A stretch of 64,000 nucleotides of DNA from Hysterium pulicare CBS 123377 (lineage: Eukaryota; Ascomycota; Dothideomycetes; Hysteriales; Hysteriaceae): the NCBI GenBank assembly GCA_000467715.1, contig AJFK01000026.1:62001-126000 (forward strand). The letters run 5' to 3'. The notes beneath the pieces were generated by a model. The model saw only the letters and a list, made by a program, of their open reading frames with translations. It made no database searches and was not told where the DNA came from. Positions 44,870 through 57,055 of this stretch are shown in pieces. Within the stretch, counting starts at the first letter, position 1. Every line of letters begins with the position of its first letter. Position numbers and translations under genes: made by a program.

Positions 44870-46585
44870 CTACTGCGGAATCCTTACTCCTCCAGCCCAC
44901 CACCCCGAATCGATCCAAACCTCATTCTCACTACTCGCTCTATCAACCGCCCGTGTCATCTTCCGTCTATCCAAATGCAGGTCCTGATGCGCAGTGCCAT
45001 TCGCACTTACATTCGGGCTGTCATTTCTCGAATTCGGCGGTGAAGTCTGGGTAGGTGTTGATATGCCAGTCGATCCGGTCGGCGAGGAAGTGGAAGTAGA
45101 AGCAGGGGAAGATGAGGTAGTGTGGTTACTAGATATATGACGCATGATCCTTCCTGCGGCATATACGCATCCGCCTACTGCGTGTCGCACTAGGGAATCA
45201 CCTGCTAGACTGCCAATTATGAAAACGTTGGGGGCGACTTCCAGGTCTGTTTCTGCTTTTGCGCGGAGGGTGCGGCCCGATATCAGTGCTGAGGGAAGTT
45301 CCTGAGGAGGTGAGGGATTGGTAGGTGGAGTCCCTAGTACTTCGGATAGGAGATCCGGGGAGAGATAATCGAGCGTTCCTCTACGGCCGACAACATATTG
45401 TATTCCACCTACATGTCTTTCAATGAGGTCTCCTGAGCTAGTTTGAATCTTGATGGCTGCGCTGTCGGCGTCTATGCTGACTTCCAGAATCCGTGCGTTC
45501 GGAAGCCCTTCGTACAGGGCTGCCCAATCGCGCTGGTTGAAGAACGGGTTGGATTTTCGGCGCATCAGGGGTGACTTTGACTGCGCGAATCTCCCTGAAC
45601 AACTAGCTGCCAATTTCATCTGACGGTAAATAGTCGCATACTCCGGGTACGCAGTGTGGTGGCAGCCTCGCAGAGGTGACGGTCGCTCTTCCGGCATCCA
45701 TTGGAAGATGTGGATGATTTTGTGGTTTGTAGGCGCTGAGATTATAACATCGGCAGCCGAGAAACCTGAACCGATGACCAGTAACGGGTCGGATTCAAAA
45801 TGAAGGTTGGCTAGTGGTGCCAGGAGAGGTGGCGGTTGCAGGTTGACGGTGAAGATGCCAGACGCCAGAACCAGATGCTTGCACCAGATGCCATGAGAGC
45901 CTATGAAAAAGCCATTTTCGGTTCTGGAGACCTGGCCAACCTCCTGGGAAGTATGAATAGTATCCGCGATGCCCACTGCCTCGGGATATGCCTTGAAGTA
46001 TTCCGCCACCTCTACTCTTGATGGTCTTACAAAATCGCACTGCGGCTGATTTCTGCTTTTTGCTAAGTGATCCGAGTAAGAGTATCCAGGCAGCGAAAGC
46101 ATCTCGGCATAGCTCAATGTCCCAATGTCCCAACTCGCCGAAACCGGATTCTCGGCCCATTGTCCTCCGGCCTGAGGGCTTTCTCCAATGGCTATGTGGG
46201 AGATCGCTTTCTTTGGCTCATATCTCCATTCTATGCAAGATTCAGGATTCACTTCTGTATCTGCATTCGGTCTAAGGAGGGTATCTAATAATGTGTTGAT
46301 CGGAAGCGCTTGGGTCGAATAACGGAGGGAGGAGGCAAAGTGGGCGTAGAGGTCGGGCGTCAAGTCTAGAAGATTAGGGCGCTCTGAAAGCTTTGCGTCT
46401 AATATGCTATCTTGATGGTTCCGAGCGTAATAAGGTATATGGCCATGAAGGATATAGGAGAGGATGAGTGCGGAGGGCCCGTTTCCTGTATTTGTTAGCG
46501 ATGAGCGGTCTGCGAGTGAGTGTGTTCTAGTTAGCGATTCACCTATGATGACGGTATCCACACATTGTGGCAGAGACTTAGCCAT
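44870..46585 (-). CDS. OSGIN-like flavoprotein
   Basis: Exons (minus) 46585-46543 and 46485-44870 give 552 residues. The 57-nt intron is a multiple of three and has no stop, so an unspliced reading is also open; splicing restores the dinucleotide-binding loop 'VDTVIIGNGPSALILSYIL'. A second GxGxxA/S loop 'LLVIGSGFSAADV' and 'NVFIIGSLAGDSLVRHAVGGC' complete the FAD/NAD(P) pattern seen in OSGIN1/2 and related monooxygenase-like proteins. The C-terminus is Ser/Thr-rich. Substrate unknown. Confidence 0.85.
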   Translation of the reverse strand: MAKSLPQCVDTVIIGESLTRTHSLADRSSLTNTGNGPSALILSYILHGHIPYYARNHQDSILDAKLSERPNLLDLTPDLYAHFASSLRYSTQALPINTLLDTLLRPNADTEVNPESCIEWRYEPKKAISHIAIGESPQAGGQWAENPVSASWDIGTLSYAEMLSLPGYSYSDHLAKSRNQPQCDFVRPSRVEVAEYFKAYPEAVGIADTIHTSQEVGQVSRTENGFFIGSHGIWCKHLVLASGIFTVNLQPPPLLAPLANLHFESDPLLVIGSGFSAADVIISAPTNHKIIHIFQWMPEERPSPLRGCHHTAYPEYATIYRQMKLAASCSGRFAQSKSPLMRRKSNPFFNQRDWAALYEGLPNARILEVSIDADSAAIKIQTSSGDLIERHVGGIQYVVGRRGTLDYLSPDLLSEVLGTPPTNPSPPQELPSALISGRTLRAKAETDLEVAPNVFIIGSLAGDSLVRHAVGGCVYAAGRIMRHISSNHTTSSSPASTSTSSPTGSTGISTPTQTSPPNSRNDSPNVSANGTAHQDLHLDRRKMTRAVDRASSENEVWIDSGWWAGGVRIPQ

Positions 46586-47185
46586 GGAAGGCTTTGGAGT
46601 TCAGGAGATGCCATTGAGAAGAGATGGGAGAGTTGGAGCGGTAATAATGAAGTTTTCAGATGGGCCGTCTTTGAAGTGCATCCGGCTTTTAACTAGCTTC
46701 CCCTCCAGCCGCGGCATCAAGCCGGTGGGGGCAGGACAGGCTGCTACCACCACGCCCTATGCATTACGGGATGTCCTACCTAGGTATACGGGTGGAAACA
46801 TTGCTTTTTGCATCAGTCAGGTGCATTGTCTTACCCTGCATACGGATGTAATCGACTGCAGGGAGATGCAGTTGCTTCACGTGGGGTAAGTAATGCGGGG
46901 TGGGTATCGAATAATCAGTTGGGGAATGAATACGAAGATAAATGAAATGCTGCTAAGTGGGAGATGGGACATGGGACATATTGTAATGTGCATTTGTCAT
47001 GTATCCGTATAAGGGAAATATCCTCTACCCTCAACATCCAACCTGTTTCAAAGACCGTGGTATAGAGCTCGCGAAATCTTACAAGCCAAATCAATGCATT
47101 CCGCTCCACCAAGTGCGACCAGGTCCGGTATTGGAAAACATCGTCCCTCCCAAATGGAAAAGAAAACCAGGAGAACCCTCCACTT
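46586..47185. other. Intergenic interval
   Basis: Promoter of the OSGIN-like gene and 3' end of the next; no gene seen. Confidence 0.5.
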
Positions 47186-49120
47186 CTAATATCTGTATGT
47201 CACAGTACCTCTCTCCGCGATGGGCGACACATCACTATCTGGTCTCCCTCTCCCATCTCGGGGCCTCGACTGCTCCGGTGTCCTCGGGCCATTATTAACC
47301 GGGTAATCACGTGCATATTCTTCTTCCTCCGTCATCTGCCTCTGTGGAGGAGCACGGGGAGGCGATGCACCCCCGGACATGGTGAGATTTCGCCCGGAGC
47401 TCTCTTGACGTTGGATATATGAAGGCGTTGGCTGATAGCCGGGGTGATATGGAGCCGGTGGGCCATTATTGCCGATACCAAGGCCATGGTTGCTATTTGA
47501 TCGTTCCCTCTGGAGGTCTTCCTCGCGGTCCGAGACACGTCGCATTGCATCTCGCGAGGGTGGCGGAGGAGCGCCAGCCGGAGATTGGTAAGTTGGAGAA
47601 TGATGATCTGCGAACGGATCATCTGCGTACTCTGAGTTGGAGTTGGTAGGCGAAGCTGTTCGCTGACGGTGAGGAGCAGCCTGGAGGGACATCGGAAGGG
47701 GCTCGTATGAAGGATTTGAAGGTTGCGTCTCTTCTTTTGAGGAAACATTCAGTGGGGGTAGGAGTGAAGCTTCATGGCGAGGTGGTACAACCGGTGGGTT
47801 GTATGAGTGGTTCATTGGAGGTGGTACACTCGGTGGGCTATAATTGCTCATTGGAGGTGATACAGCTGGTGAGTTATAAGATCTGTTCATTGGAGGCGGT
47901 ACAGCCGGTGTGTTATAGTTATTCATTGGAGGTAGCAGGGCTGGTGGGTTGTAAGGGCTGTTCGTCGGAGGAGGTACTGAGGGTAGCGGATTGTTGTTGT
48001 TTGACGGGATGGGGGGTGATGGAGTAGCACCCCCAAACGCTTTCCGAGCTTGCAGAACGGCGCGCTGATGTTTCGAGGCCGCCAGGGACAGTTGCTCATT
48101 TGTCTCGATAAGCGTGAGCATGGTATCATCGTCTGGTGCTGGGTTGTCGCAATTGATGTAGCCTTGGACACTTCGTTGTGCTGCTTGACAGCGCTCCGAG
48201 AACTCTTTTACAAGATCGTTGCTCATTAGTTCGTTTGGAGGTGTGGATTGGACAAGCTGGAGGAGAAGCTTTGCAGATGTCCGCGCTTCTTCTATGCGTC
48301 CAACAAGTTCGGCGGGTGGTGGTAGACCCCGTTCACGTCGTGACCCTGACCCTGACCCAAACCCTCCTCCTCCTTGTTGTGCTCCATTCCATGCCGGAGC
48401 ATTCAAAGTCCGAGGACCAAAATGTGGTGTAACGCCTCCGTTTGCGCTGGCCATCAACCCCTTCTCTTTCCTCCACATGGCGAACAAGATGTTGAGGTTC
48501 GTGTCATAGGCCTTCTCCCTATCAAGAGCATCTAGTGTCTCTTTCAGTATCTGGCTGACGCTAGGATCTCGCCCATTTCGTAGCAAATGTTTCACCGTGT
48601 CCGCAAAGTTCTTATCCATATTCTTTGTGAAGGACTGGCCGGGATTATCTGCCAGTATCCGAATGAGCATGACGGCATTGTACTGTACGTGTGGACGACC
48701 GTAGTTCTCTTTGGAGAGGAATTTGCGGATCTGACCGCATGCTGCAGCGGCTGCGGCAGGACTCGCGACGGCGGATTCGACGATGGTAGGAAGATGTAGG
48801 ACTTCTTCTCCCTGGAAATGAGTTGGTCAGTTGATGGATTAGAATTTTAAGATGCAACTTACGGAATTTGCGGCTCCAGACTCACAAAACAGTCTCTAAT
48901 AAAGAAAGTCAGTCTGTGAGCTGGTTGGGGTTGGACTTGAACCTTACAACTCCTCTTGCGGCATTGGCTTCTGGTGTGTCGAGTTGAGGCGCGTTTTCTT
49001 CTTCTTGGCCTGCTAATGATTGATCAGGACATATGGAACTTCAATATGTTGCGCTTCCCACTCACCTGGACGTTTGTTCAACAAACTACCCAGGCCACCG
49101 GTAAACCTTTTGAGCACCAT
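47186..49120 (-). CDS. VHS-GAT domain protein (Lsb5-like)
   Basis: Exons (minus) 49120-49066, 49009-48948, 48895-48863 and 48811-47186 give 591 residues. It starts 'MVLKRFTGGLGSLLNKRPG'. The VHS-like helical domain (about 45-170) includes 'LVLPTIVES'-type 'HLPTIVESAVASPAA' and 'VMLIRILADNPG'; a GAT domain follows at about 220-310 ('ELVGRIEEARTSAKLLLQL', 'TLIETNEQLSLAASKHQRAV'). VHS-GAT proteins bind ubiquitin and sort cargo at endosomes or couple actin to endocytosis. The rest is Pro/Asn/Ser-rich and holds about five copies of a 13-residue unit (NSPYNPPALLPPM-like), encoded at about 47790-47960. The 33-nt exon 3 is needed to keep 'RLFCESGAANS'. Confidence 0.85.
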
Positions 49121-51476
49121 AGTAGTAGCCTAGCGCGCGGAGAATCTGATGGAGTTGTAGATGTTCAGGGAATATTGGATACAAGAAGTAAATATGGCAG
49201 AGACGCCTGGTGTTGTCCTAGGCACAGGATGTTTTGATTGCAAGACGTGAAACGTTTATATTGTTATATAATGGCTGGTGCGGCGTCTGGTCGTGAAGTG
49301 TCGGGGTTCTCTTCAGCGCACGCACCTGCACAGCCCCAAGAGCGCCCAGAAAACGGTTGACGAACCCTCCAACAAACCTTCGTCACCTTCCGCGTACTAC
49401 GGAGACATGAGGCTGTGGCGAGGCAGAAGCTGTTCTATTACTGGATTATTTTGTTCTTCTTTCCGCATATCTTCAATAGCTGCTGGGAAACATTGACACG
49501 GCAAAGACTGCCAATGCTGGGCATTCGAAATCAATCACCCACATACTGGCCCCCATTTGACATTGTATCTCAATTCACATTTTTTTGTATTATGAATACG
49601 GACGGGTGAGATGACAGATGTATGCTTCTCGAGGTCGTTCTCAGTGAAATATCTCTTACTGCGAAGTGAAGATACGTCCAGAATAGGTGGTAGTTTTGCG
49701 GATTTAGGCTTCACTTTTCCTGCGTCAACAGTACAACAATATGCGAATGGCAACTCTGAAGCCTGCTGGGGGCTAGATGTTACTCCAGAGTCAAAATACC
49801 AAGCTCCAATGGCGTACGCGGACAACAAGAACGATTGTAAAGAGATTGATGCGCACTTCAAAATTCTACGACTCTTTACACTCAATGTGCATTCCTTCAG
49901 GTAATGACCGCTGTTCCATCTAATAGTTCAAAGCCATCCAAGAAAAGAAAAGTATCATAGGATGTTGACTGTCAGCTGGCTTATTTGTGCTCTGACCAAT
50001 CCACTCATCCCGAATCATCTATCGCCTATACATCGCTATCCAACCAAGATGACGCACACGTTGTCCTCTCCAACGACCAAACCATCCCATCGCGCAAATA
50101 AGCCTCGATTGCTAACGATTCTCTCCTAAGAAACCTCCTCCAAGCCTGTCTCTTTGTTGATTTTGCCCTGCACCACAGACTTCCGTTCTAGTTGATTCGC
50201 AAAAGTCGATGGCGACATCGTGCTGTGAAATAGGGCCTCCTTAGTTTTGCCGAACTGTGAGGTTGTTTCGGCGTCGGTACAAGTGTTCGGAGGAGCCATG
50301 TTTCCGCGGAGAGGTTCCATATCGAGGTCTTTGGTCTTGAGGAGTGGAAGTTTGGGCGGTTGTGGTCTGGGATCTGGGTGTGAGGTTGAAGTAGAGGTCT
50401 GAGAAATGGATTGTATTGTAACTGATGCTGCAGTCGGAGACATGACTGTTATCTGGAGTCGGGGTTTTGGGTTTCGTAGCTATAGGAGCTGCAAAGATGC
50501 TTTCTGAAGAAAGAGGAATTGAAATTGAATCATTGAAAATGAGAATGCGAAAGAATGTTGCACGCACATGCCATTCTGCTGAACCTATGAATCTCAAAGT
50601 TAGGGCTTGCAGAAGCTTAGCAGATGCTGATTTCATATATCCACTTTCTTTGCAATTGAAGATAACACTCAACCGTGGAACGAGGGTGGAGGCAACCATA
50701 CTTGTTAAGGTACCCCTTGGAGTATAGAACCAAAACAGGAATGCAAAGCTACCAGAGCAGAAGAAGAGCACGAATGAAAATTTTGTGACTTGTCTTGATA
50801 GTATTCACCTTCTTCGTAATTTTCGATGATGCTCAGACCTTTCGAACTTATCGACCTCAGGCAAACGTTTCTGATACGAGGAACCATTAGGATCACTTCT
50901 CAAATCCGGATGATCGTCCATAGCTTCATTGTTTTCTTCCCAATCATCCCTTGCAGCTATCCTTCACTTCCGTTTACGATGCACGATGTTATCAAACGGA
51001 CCCACCCAACCAAGTTATACTTGTCATGCTATTTTCCGGGTCACCTTACAGAAACCAATTTGCTTTAATGCCTGGTACCGAGAGCAACTCAGCTGTGTAG
51101 GCTGAGAAATGGTGGCGATTCAACATAAAGCTGATGGTTTCTCGCAGCTTTCTCAGCTGAGAAGATCCGACTGCGTAGATTCTTTTAGTCTGGGGCGAAG
51201 GGTTACTTAAGTGATTTTGGCGTCGATCGGATGACCCAAATAGAAATGGCTGATCCTGTCACGGGCGACACTATCGACGTCACTAACCTCAACTCGTCTC
51301 ACACGCCTGCATGAAACACAGCGAGAAGGCTGAGCAGCACCGACGATGCCTTCTGATACTTCTGCCTCTTCTTCCTCACCCCGTGCGAAACACCCTCCAT
51401 CTGACCTTCAACCTCCATAGAGTCATAGGATACCTCTCGCCATACACGACCGACTCATCAAATAAAACCACCCATC
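49121..51476. other. Long interval with one doubtful gene
   Basis: Apart from the doubtful minus-strand gene at 50126-50921 I see nothing supported. Open frames around 49535-49904 on both strands have no domain. Confidence 0.4.
50126..50921 (-). CDS. Possible small multi-exon gene, structure unresolved
   Basis: Two coding-like pieces lie on the minus strand. One starts at an ATG at 50921 (MDDHPDLRSDPNGSSYQK...) and ends at a GTGAAT donor near 50770. The other, 50443-50126, reads 'MSPTAASVTIQSISQTSTS' to 'NKETGLEEVS' and a stop. Between them 'SFAFLFWFYTPRGTL' may be an exon with a membrane helix. I could not find a set of junctions that keeps phase throughout. The family is not recognised. 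Confidence 0.25.
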
Positions 51477-52703
51477 ATGCCCGAAAGCGCAGCTGCGATG
51501 GCCGCCGAGGCCAGACAGCGCATGCAAGAGACCAAACTCGAGCACGCAACTCGCTCAGACTCGAATTTCCACGATTTCGAACACGATATGCCGAGACTCA
51601 GCAACAGGTTCGACGCCTCTCTCAAGGACAACTTGACCTCCTACCTTGGCTCCCGAAACCCTTTTTATAGCAACGTCGATCCTGAGCACCACCTCGTATG
51701 GCTTCTCGATAATACTGCGTATCAGACACCGGAGGGCCAGTGGAAGGCGGAGTTTGTTGCCGCCTACTTCATCAAGGGCAGCGGAAAGGATACCAGTGAG
51801 GTGGTTGCGTGGATCAGTGAGAAGATCGGTCTGGCGAAGGGAGATGAAGCCGAAGGCCTCATTGCGAAGAGAGTGCAGCCTCTGTTGGATGCTATTCTAC
51901 CAGCACATGCGGTCAATGTCGATGTTTGTGGCCAGGACATCAAAAGACTTGGACCTGGTGGTCGAGATGGCATCAGCTCCGACGAGGTGGCTATCACTGG
52001 CACTTATGCCAACGGTCCAATCCTTGAATCAAAGGTTATCAATGCGGATGCGACTCGTACGAAAACTACATTCGCCACATCGTCCGGCTGGGCAGTCATC
52101 AGTGACATTGATGACACCATCAAGAAGACTCTTACCGCCTCGCCCATTGGTATTCTAAAGACCACATTTGCCGAAGAGGCCGAACCTATCAAGGGCATGC
52201 CCGAGTTCTACAAATACCTCAACCAGAAACTCGATAAGCCGCCTTTCTGGTATCTTTCCGCTTCACCATACAACCTCTACCCATTCCTCCACGATTTCCG
52301 CAATACTCATTATCCATTTGGAACTCTCATCCTTCGTGAGGCTTCATGGATGAACCTCGCTGGACTCTTGGGGAATCTTACCCAGGGCACCCAAGCTTAC
52401 AAGACTAGCCGCATGGATAAGGTCCATGGTTGGTTCCCTCAACGCAAGTTCGTCTGTATCGGCGATAGTACTCAGACGGATCCAGAGTCTTATGGCGAGA
52501 TGTATCGAAAATATCCCGGGTGGATTGGTGCCATCTTCATCCGCAAGGTTACAGGTGTTGCGGAGATGGACGAGGAAAAGAAGAACAGTCCGGACAGATT
52601 CAAGAAAGCATTCGAGGGTGTCGCGGAAGATGTATGGCATGTTTTCGAGGACCCGAGTGAGTTGTACGAGAAGGTGGATAAACTGGTCGGATCAGGATCG
52701 TAA
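51477..52703 (+). CDS. App1-like phosphatidate phosphatase
   Basis: Single exon, 408 residues. The catalytic DxDxT motif of the HAD-like APP1 family is at residues 210-214 (DIDDT) inside 'WAVISDIDDTIKKT'. Family stretches follow: 'GMPEFYKYL', 'FWYLSASPYNLYPFL', 'HGWFPQRKFVCIGDSTQTD' and 'PGWIGAIFIRKV'. App1 in yeast dephosphorylates phosphatidate and acts with actin-patch endocytosis proteins. No membrane helix, so peripheral. It appears intact. Confidence 0.93.
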   Translation: MPESAAAMAAEARQRMQETKLEHATRSDSNFHDFEHDMPRLSNRFDASLKDNLTSYLGSRNPFYSNVDPEHHLVWLLDNTAYQTPEGQWKAEFVAAYFIKGSGKDTSEVVAWISEKIGLAKGDEAEGLIAKRVQPLLDAILPAHAVNVDVCGQDIKRLGPGGRDGISSDEVAITGTYANGPILESKVINADATRTKTTFATSSGWAVISDIDDTIKKTLTASPIGILKTTFAEEAEPIKGMPEFYKYLNQKLDKPPFWYLSASPYNLYPFLHDFRNTHYPFGTLILREASWMNLAGLLGNLTQGTQAYKTSRMDKVHGWFPQRKFVCIGDSTQTDPESYGEMYRKYPGWIGAIFIRKVTGVAEMDEEKKNSPDRFKKAFEGVAEDVWHVFEDPSELYEKVDKLVGSGS

Positions 52704-53451
52704 AGGAGTGTTACAGCAACCTATTCATTCTCAGCATTGCTCTCTTTTTAGCGTACATAAGCATGAAGGTTCTATTATGACTTTTCCTTGTCGTCGGGTA
52801 TAACGTGGGATATCAGAACATACTCGGTCTGCACTACTTTTTTCGTAATTACTCATGGTTAGATACCCTCCTTACCTAATCTCATAATCAGCAATATATA
52901 CTAACTAGTACACTATAAATTTATTCCCGATAGTTATGTCCACCGCCATCCATGTTTTATCGTATAGTGAAAAGCAGCATGCCTTTCTCTAGGTGAGATG
53001 AACCTTCACTCTTTCAGGCCTTTTTTTTTGCACAAGCCATCCGTATACAAGAACCTCGACCTTGAATAATCTAAAACTATTGATCTGCCCTAAGATGAGT
53101 GAGCTGCCAAGCATTGCGGGGCTCGTTATTGGCTCGAGTGGGCTAAAATTGCAGTGCAGCCCTTATGAACCACAAAACTTTCGTCATCGAGTATAGGAAC
53201 TATACTGTATAACAGACGCACGACTAAAGAGTATTTCTAGTTATCTTTCTCTAATTCTCTATCATCGTAGTAGTAATTTCGGCTGTTGTAAAGGTCGACT
53301 TTTCTGCTCTACGAATTATTGCGGCCCTGTTGTCTATGGCTCTATCGAAATCACTGGATATTCGCGCGTTTAGCTATGTGGGAGATACTAAGACTTTTTT
53401 CGTTGCTTTCGAGACTTTTATCTATCCAAACCGGTCATTCCCATTCTAACC
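52704..53451. other. Convergent 3' interval, AT-rich
   Basis: No gene seen. Confidence 0.5.
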
Positions 53452-54305
53452 CTACGACGACGAAGTCGATGCCACATTCGCAGGTCTACGCATAGCCTGG
53501 AAAATGTCAGCACGAATTTCAACTTCAGTTCTTTAAAAGAAAAGCTAGAGTTAAGGAAACATTGGAGTTACTCACTTCAAGCATGATTCCCCCCTCATGT
53601 CCAAAATCTTTTAAATCGAAAGGCATCTCCTTCTCCCTCTTGAAGCCCAACCTCTCGTACAACGGAACACCCATCACACTAGCCTCAAGATAAACCTCAA
53701 CGCCCCTCTTATCGGCGTTCTCGAGACCCCATTCAAGGAGCATCGTGCCAGCTCCCCTCCGATGATGCTTGGGATGCGTTACCAGAACATTAAGCACTTC
53801 TCGATCGTTAGCCAAGCGTCCACATTTGCGGATGAACCTGGATTTGAGGTTCTCAAATACGGAGTGGTGGATCTATACTATAATAACATCTCCTCCCCAT
53901 AATCTCATATCGAGTCTTATGCAACATATCAACCAAAGATCGCCAAACCTCGGGATCAGCTTCCGGCAAGGGCTCGGGGATCTCCATATCCTCCTTCACC
54001 TGCTCTTCGCTCTGCTCCATAGCCCCGCCTGCCTCCCCGCCTGCAGGCCCATACCACTTCCACCTCGCTACCGCAACAATCTCATTCGTAGCATCGTCTT
54101 CGACTTTCATGAAGGTGGTCGTTGCGTCTTCGGAGATTATTTTGGAGACGTCAGAAGCCATTTCCGCTTGTGTGGCTGAAGATGGTAACCGAGATGGTAA
54201 GTGTACGTATAAGATCTGATTTACGGATGAGGCGAAGGCGAGGAGGCGGATGTCGATGTATGTTGAGGCCCCTGTGGGCAGGAGGGGCGAGAGTGTGAGA
54301 GGCAT
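53452..54305 (-). CDS. GNAT-family N-acetyltransferase
   Basis: Exons (minus) 54305-53879, 53796-53576 and 53496-53452 give 230 residues. The ATG at 54305 (MPLTLSPLLPTGAS) is preferred; the frame is open further upstream to an ATG at 54470. The first intron (82 nt) has a branch-like GCTAAC near its end and its removal joins 'GRRCYY' to 'MLNVLVTHPKHHRRGAGTML', the acetyl-CoA-binding motif A (R/Q-x2-G-x-G/A). 'GVPLYERLGFKRE' is motif B. Substrate unknown; such proteins acetylate small amines or protein lysines. Confidence 0.85.
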
Positions 54306-54912
54306 TGCGACTTTTATGAAAGGTGTTGTTTCGTAAGGACGGAGAATAGATTTATTTGGATGGCAAGGTTTTGGTAGAAATATGTAAGTCTTTTGAGGGT
54401 TGGATGGAAATGTTTGACTCTTATACTTACGTGGGTCTATCGGGCTGGATGAGTCATCAGTCCGCAGCATAGGAATCTTACCTTGTTCTTAAGAGGAAGG
54501 TGTTGCAACTCACGGCACTCTTGAGTATCTTGCTATGCTACCAAAACTCTACTTATCCGTAGCTAGATATCATCGCATGTTTGGAGGGTGTATGTTGTTG
54601 AAGGAGATAGTTCTAAGGTTTAGGGAGAATATACTTCACGTGACTTAGTTCTGCATTAGGGAAATCTTGGAGCCTTTTTCTTACCTAAAAGAAACTAGAC
54701 ATGTGGACAAAAACTCTATATTGACTTGGCCCAAGTTGACTATGTGAAAGGGGGAGAAAGAGATATCGCCGTTCGGAAGGGTCCCGAAAAGGTTCCGAAA
54801 GATAGGACTAAAATCCTTAACTCAAGCTGGCTAGTCCCAGAACAACCAATTACTACCTAGGTATCTCGACATTTGTACCGCGACCTTGGATCCAATTCGT
54901 TGTTCTATCCCA
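54306..54912. other. Intergenic interval
   Basis: No gene seen. Confidence 0.5.
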
Positions 54913-57055
54913 TTAAGCCCTCGAATCCCTGCGAACTGCGTCTGATCCAGGAACCTTCTCAACTTGCATCTTAACAGCCTTCTCGCCCTCAACATCCATA
55001 ACCTCAGCCAACCCACCAGACCCCTTGGTAAGCTGAGCTCCTTTCCGTCCAATAAGATACCATGGTAAATTGAACATTTCATCCATAGCTTCCAGGCTCT
55101 TGCCCGTCGTTTCGGGCAAGAAGAACCACACCCAAATGAGGCCCAAAAACGTCACCGCGGAGAAGAAGAACATAGTTCCGCCCGTCGTCATAGACAAGAA
55201 CATGAGTGGTACTGCCTTGGAGTTGCCATATTGATTTACGAAGTGGAATGTCATGGCAATACTACCGCCCAGAGCACGAAGGCGAAGAGGGTAGATTTCA
55301 GAATTGATGAGGTATTGGATGGAGTTCCAACCCAGCGCCCACCCGAAGCCGGAGAAGTAGATCATGACAATGGCACCAGTGGCTGCACGCTTCTGGGATG
55401 GGGATTGTGGAGAGTCGTCATCGCCGACGGATTTGTCGATTACGAGGAAGAGGGCCATGTAGAGCATGCTGAGAAGTTGAATGATAATACCAGAGGAGAG
55501 AGCGCGTTTACGACCGATTAAATCGATCAGAACAAAGGCGCAGAGCATAGACGAAATGAATTTAACGAGGCCGAAAATAGCGGTGGCGAAGAGCTTCTCG
55601 CGTTGACCGGTTGTGCCCCTGAGTCTATCGTTAGCAATGACGTCTCAAATGTCTAAAAGTACAATAAGAAAATGAGTGGTTCCGAAGGATTGGTCGTATC
55701 GCGGTTGTGGCTCTACAGGCCTAACCTTTCCCCGGCCTGTTAAGACAAGATCTACTGTATGGTCTACTGTCGAGGTGGGTTTAATGACCAGAACTTGATA
55801 TGATAACCTTCATTGAGTCTAATTTATCTTTGCGTACTGATGTGAAAGAGGGTGATAGGTTTAAACAGACACCTTGAGAACAAGGAAGGTTGACAACTGT
55901 GTGGTATGTGGGGAAAGTATGAATGAGAACTCACATCATTTCAAAATATTCCGGGGCATATATCGTAATACTGTTAGCACCAGACCACTGAGCAAGAAGT
56001 TGAGACATAATGCTCAGCTGAATCCTATAGAGATTGGCCTTGATGGTGACTAGTTCGCGAATTGGTCCCAGCCAAGAAGTTCCCAGGGTAGCCTCGCGCT
56101 CCCGATTCAACTGATCGTTGATGTCGATGATCTCGCTCGTTACGTATGGATGATCGGGAGGAAGCTGGCGGAGCTGACTGAGATTCTTGAGGGCTTCTTC
56201 ATGACGACCGACTTTGACGAGCCAACGTGGGCTTTCCATTGAAAAGAAGCTCAGACCGAAGATGATACCGGCAAACATGAGATGCATTGAGTTCGGTACA
56301 AGCCATTGCGCATCGGATTTGGATGAGATATGGATCGATGATCCCCAGGATGCGAAGTAGGCACTATGAGGAAGTTAGCCCCAAAATAACGTGAGACTTT
56401 GTTCACTTGGGATCGAGACATACAGCATGATACCCCTATAGTCACATCAGCCTTTTGTACAGTTCTTAAGCTCCTTGAGATTGACTTACAAATACACAGC
56501 TCCAGCAAAAGCGCAGACGCAAAGTCCACGGATAGCTCTCGGCGCAGTCTCTGCCAGATACGTCGGAGCAACAACAGTTGTCTGGCCAATACCAATTCCT
56601 GCAATGAAGCGGCCGGCGTATATCATGCTGATACTTCCTGTAGACGCAGAGCCAAGGAAGATAGATATACCGAGCACCCATATAATGCAGAGTTGTCGAG
56701 TGGCCCAAAGACGACCAATCTTGTCCGTGAGGTAGAATGCGACAAGGGCACCTAAAATACTACCCATTTGAACCATCGATGTGATGTTGGAAAGCAATTC
56801 GGCCTGCTCATGTTTCGATTTACTCGGGTCTTTGAGGCCATATTTCTTAATAAATGGAGTCAATGTCGCTGTGGTTCCTATGAGACCCTCATCAATGCCT
56901 CGAGCGGCACCCATGAGCCCGAAGACTAAGCAATTGTCAGATCATGGCATTCATGAACGAGTCTTGGTATACACACCAAACACTCCATACCACAGACGCC
57001 AGTTGAGCGACTCTTTGGGCGTGTCCTTAAGATTCTCTCTCCATGGGTTCCACAT
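54913..57055 (-). CDS. MFS transporter, sugar-porter family
   Basis: Exons (minus) 57055-56977, 56925-56490, 56435-56424, 56363-55935 and 55618-54913 give 553 residues with twelve helices. The third exon is only 12 nt; it supplies 'LGIML' between 'AGAVY' and 'AYFASWGSS'. Signatures: 'DKIGRLWATRQ' (loop 2-3), 'YAGRFIAGIGIGQ', 'MESPRWLVKVGRHEEA', 'AQWSGANSITIYAPEYF', 'DLIGRKRAL' and 'LPETTGKSLEAMDEMF'. The sugar-porter family moves hexoses, pentoses, quinate or uronic acids. The fourth intron is long (316 nt). It lies just downstream of, and on the same strand as, an Ldh2-family dehydrogenase, which may share its substrate pathway. Confidence 0.9.
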
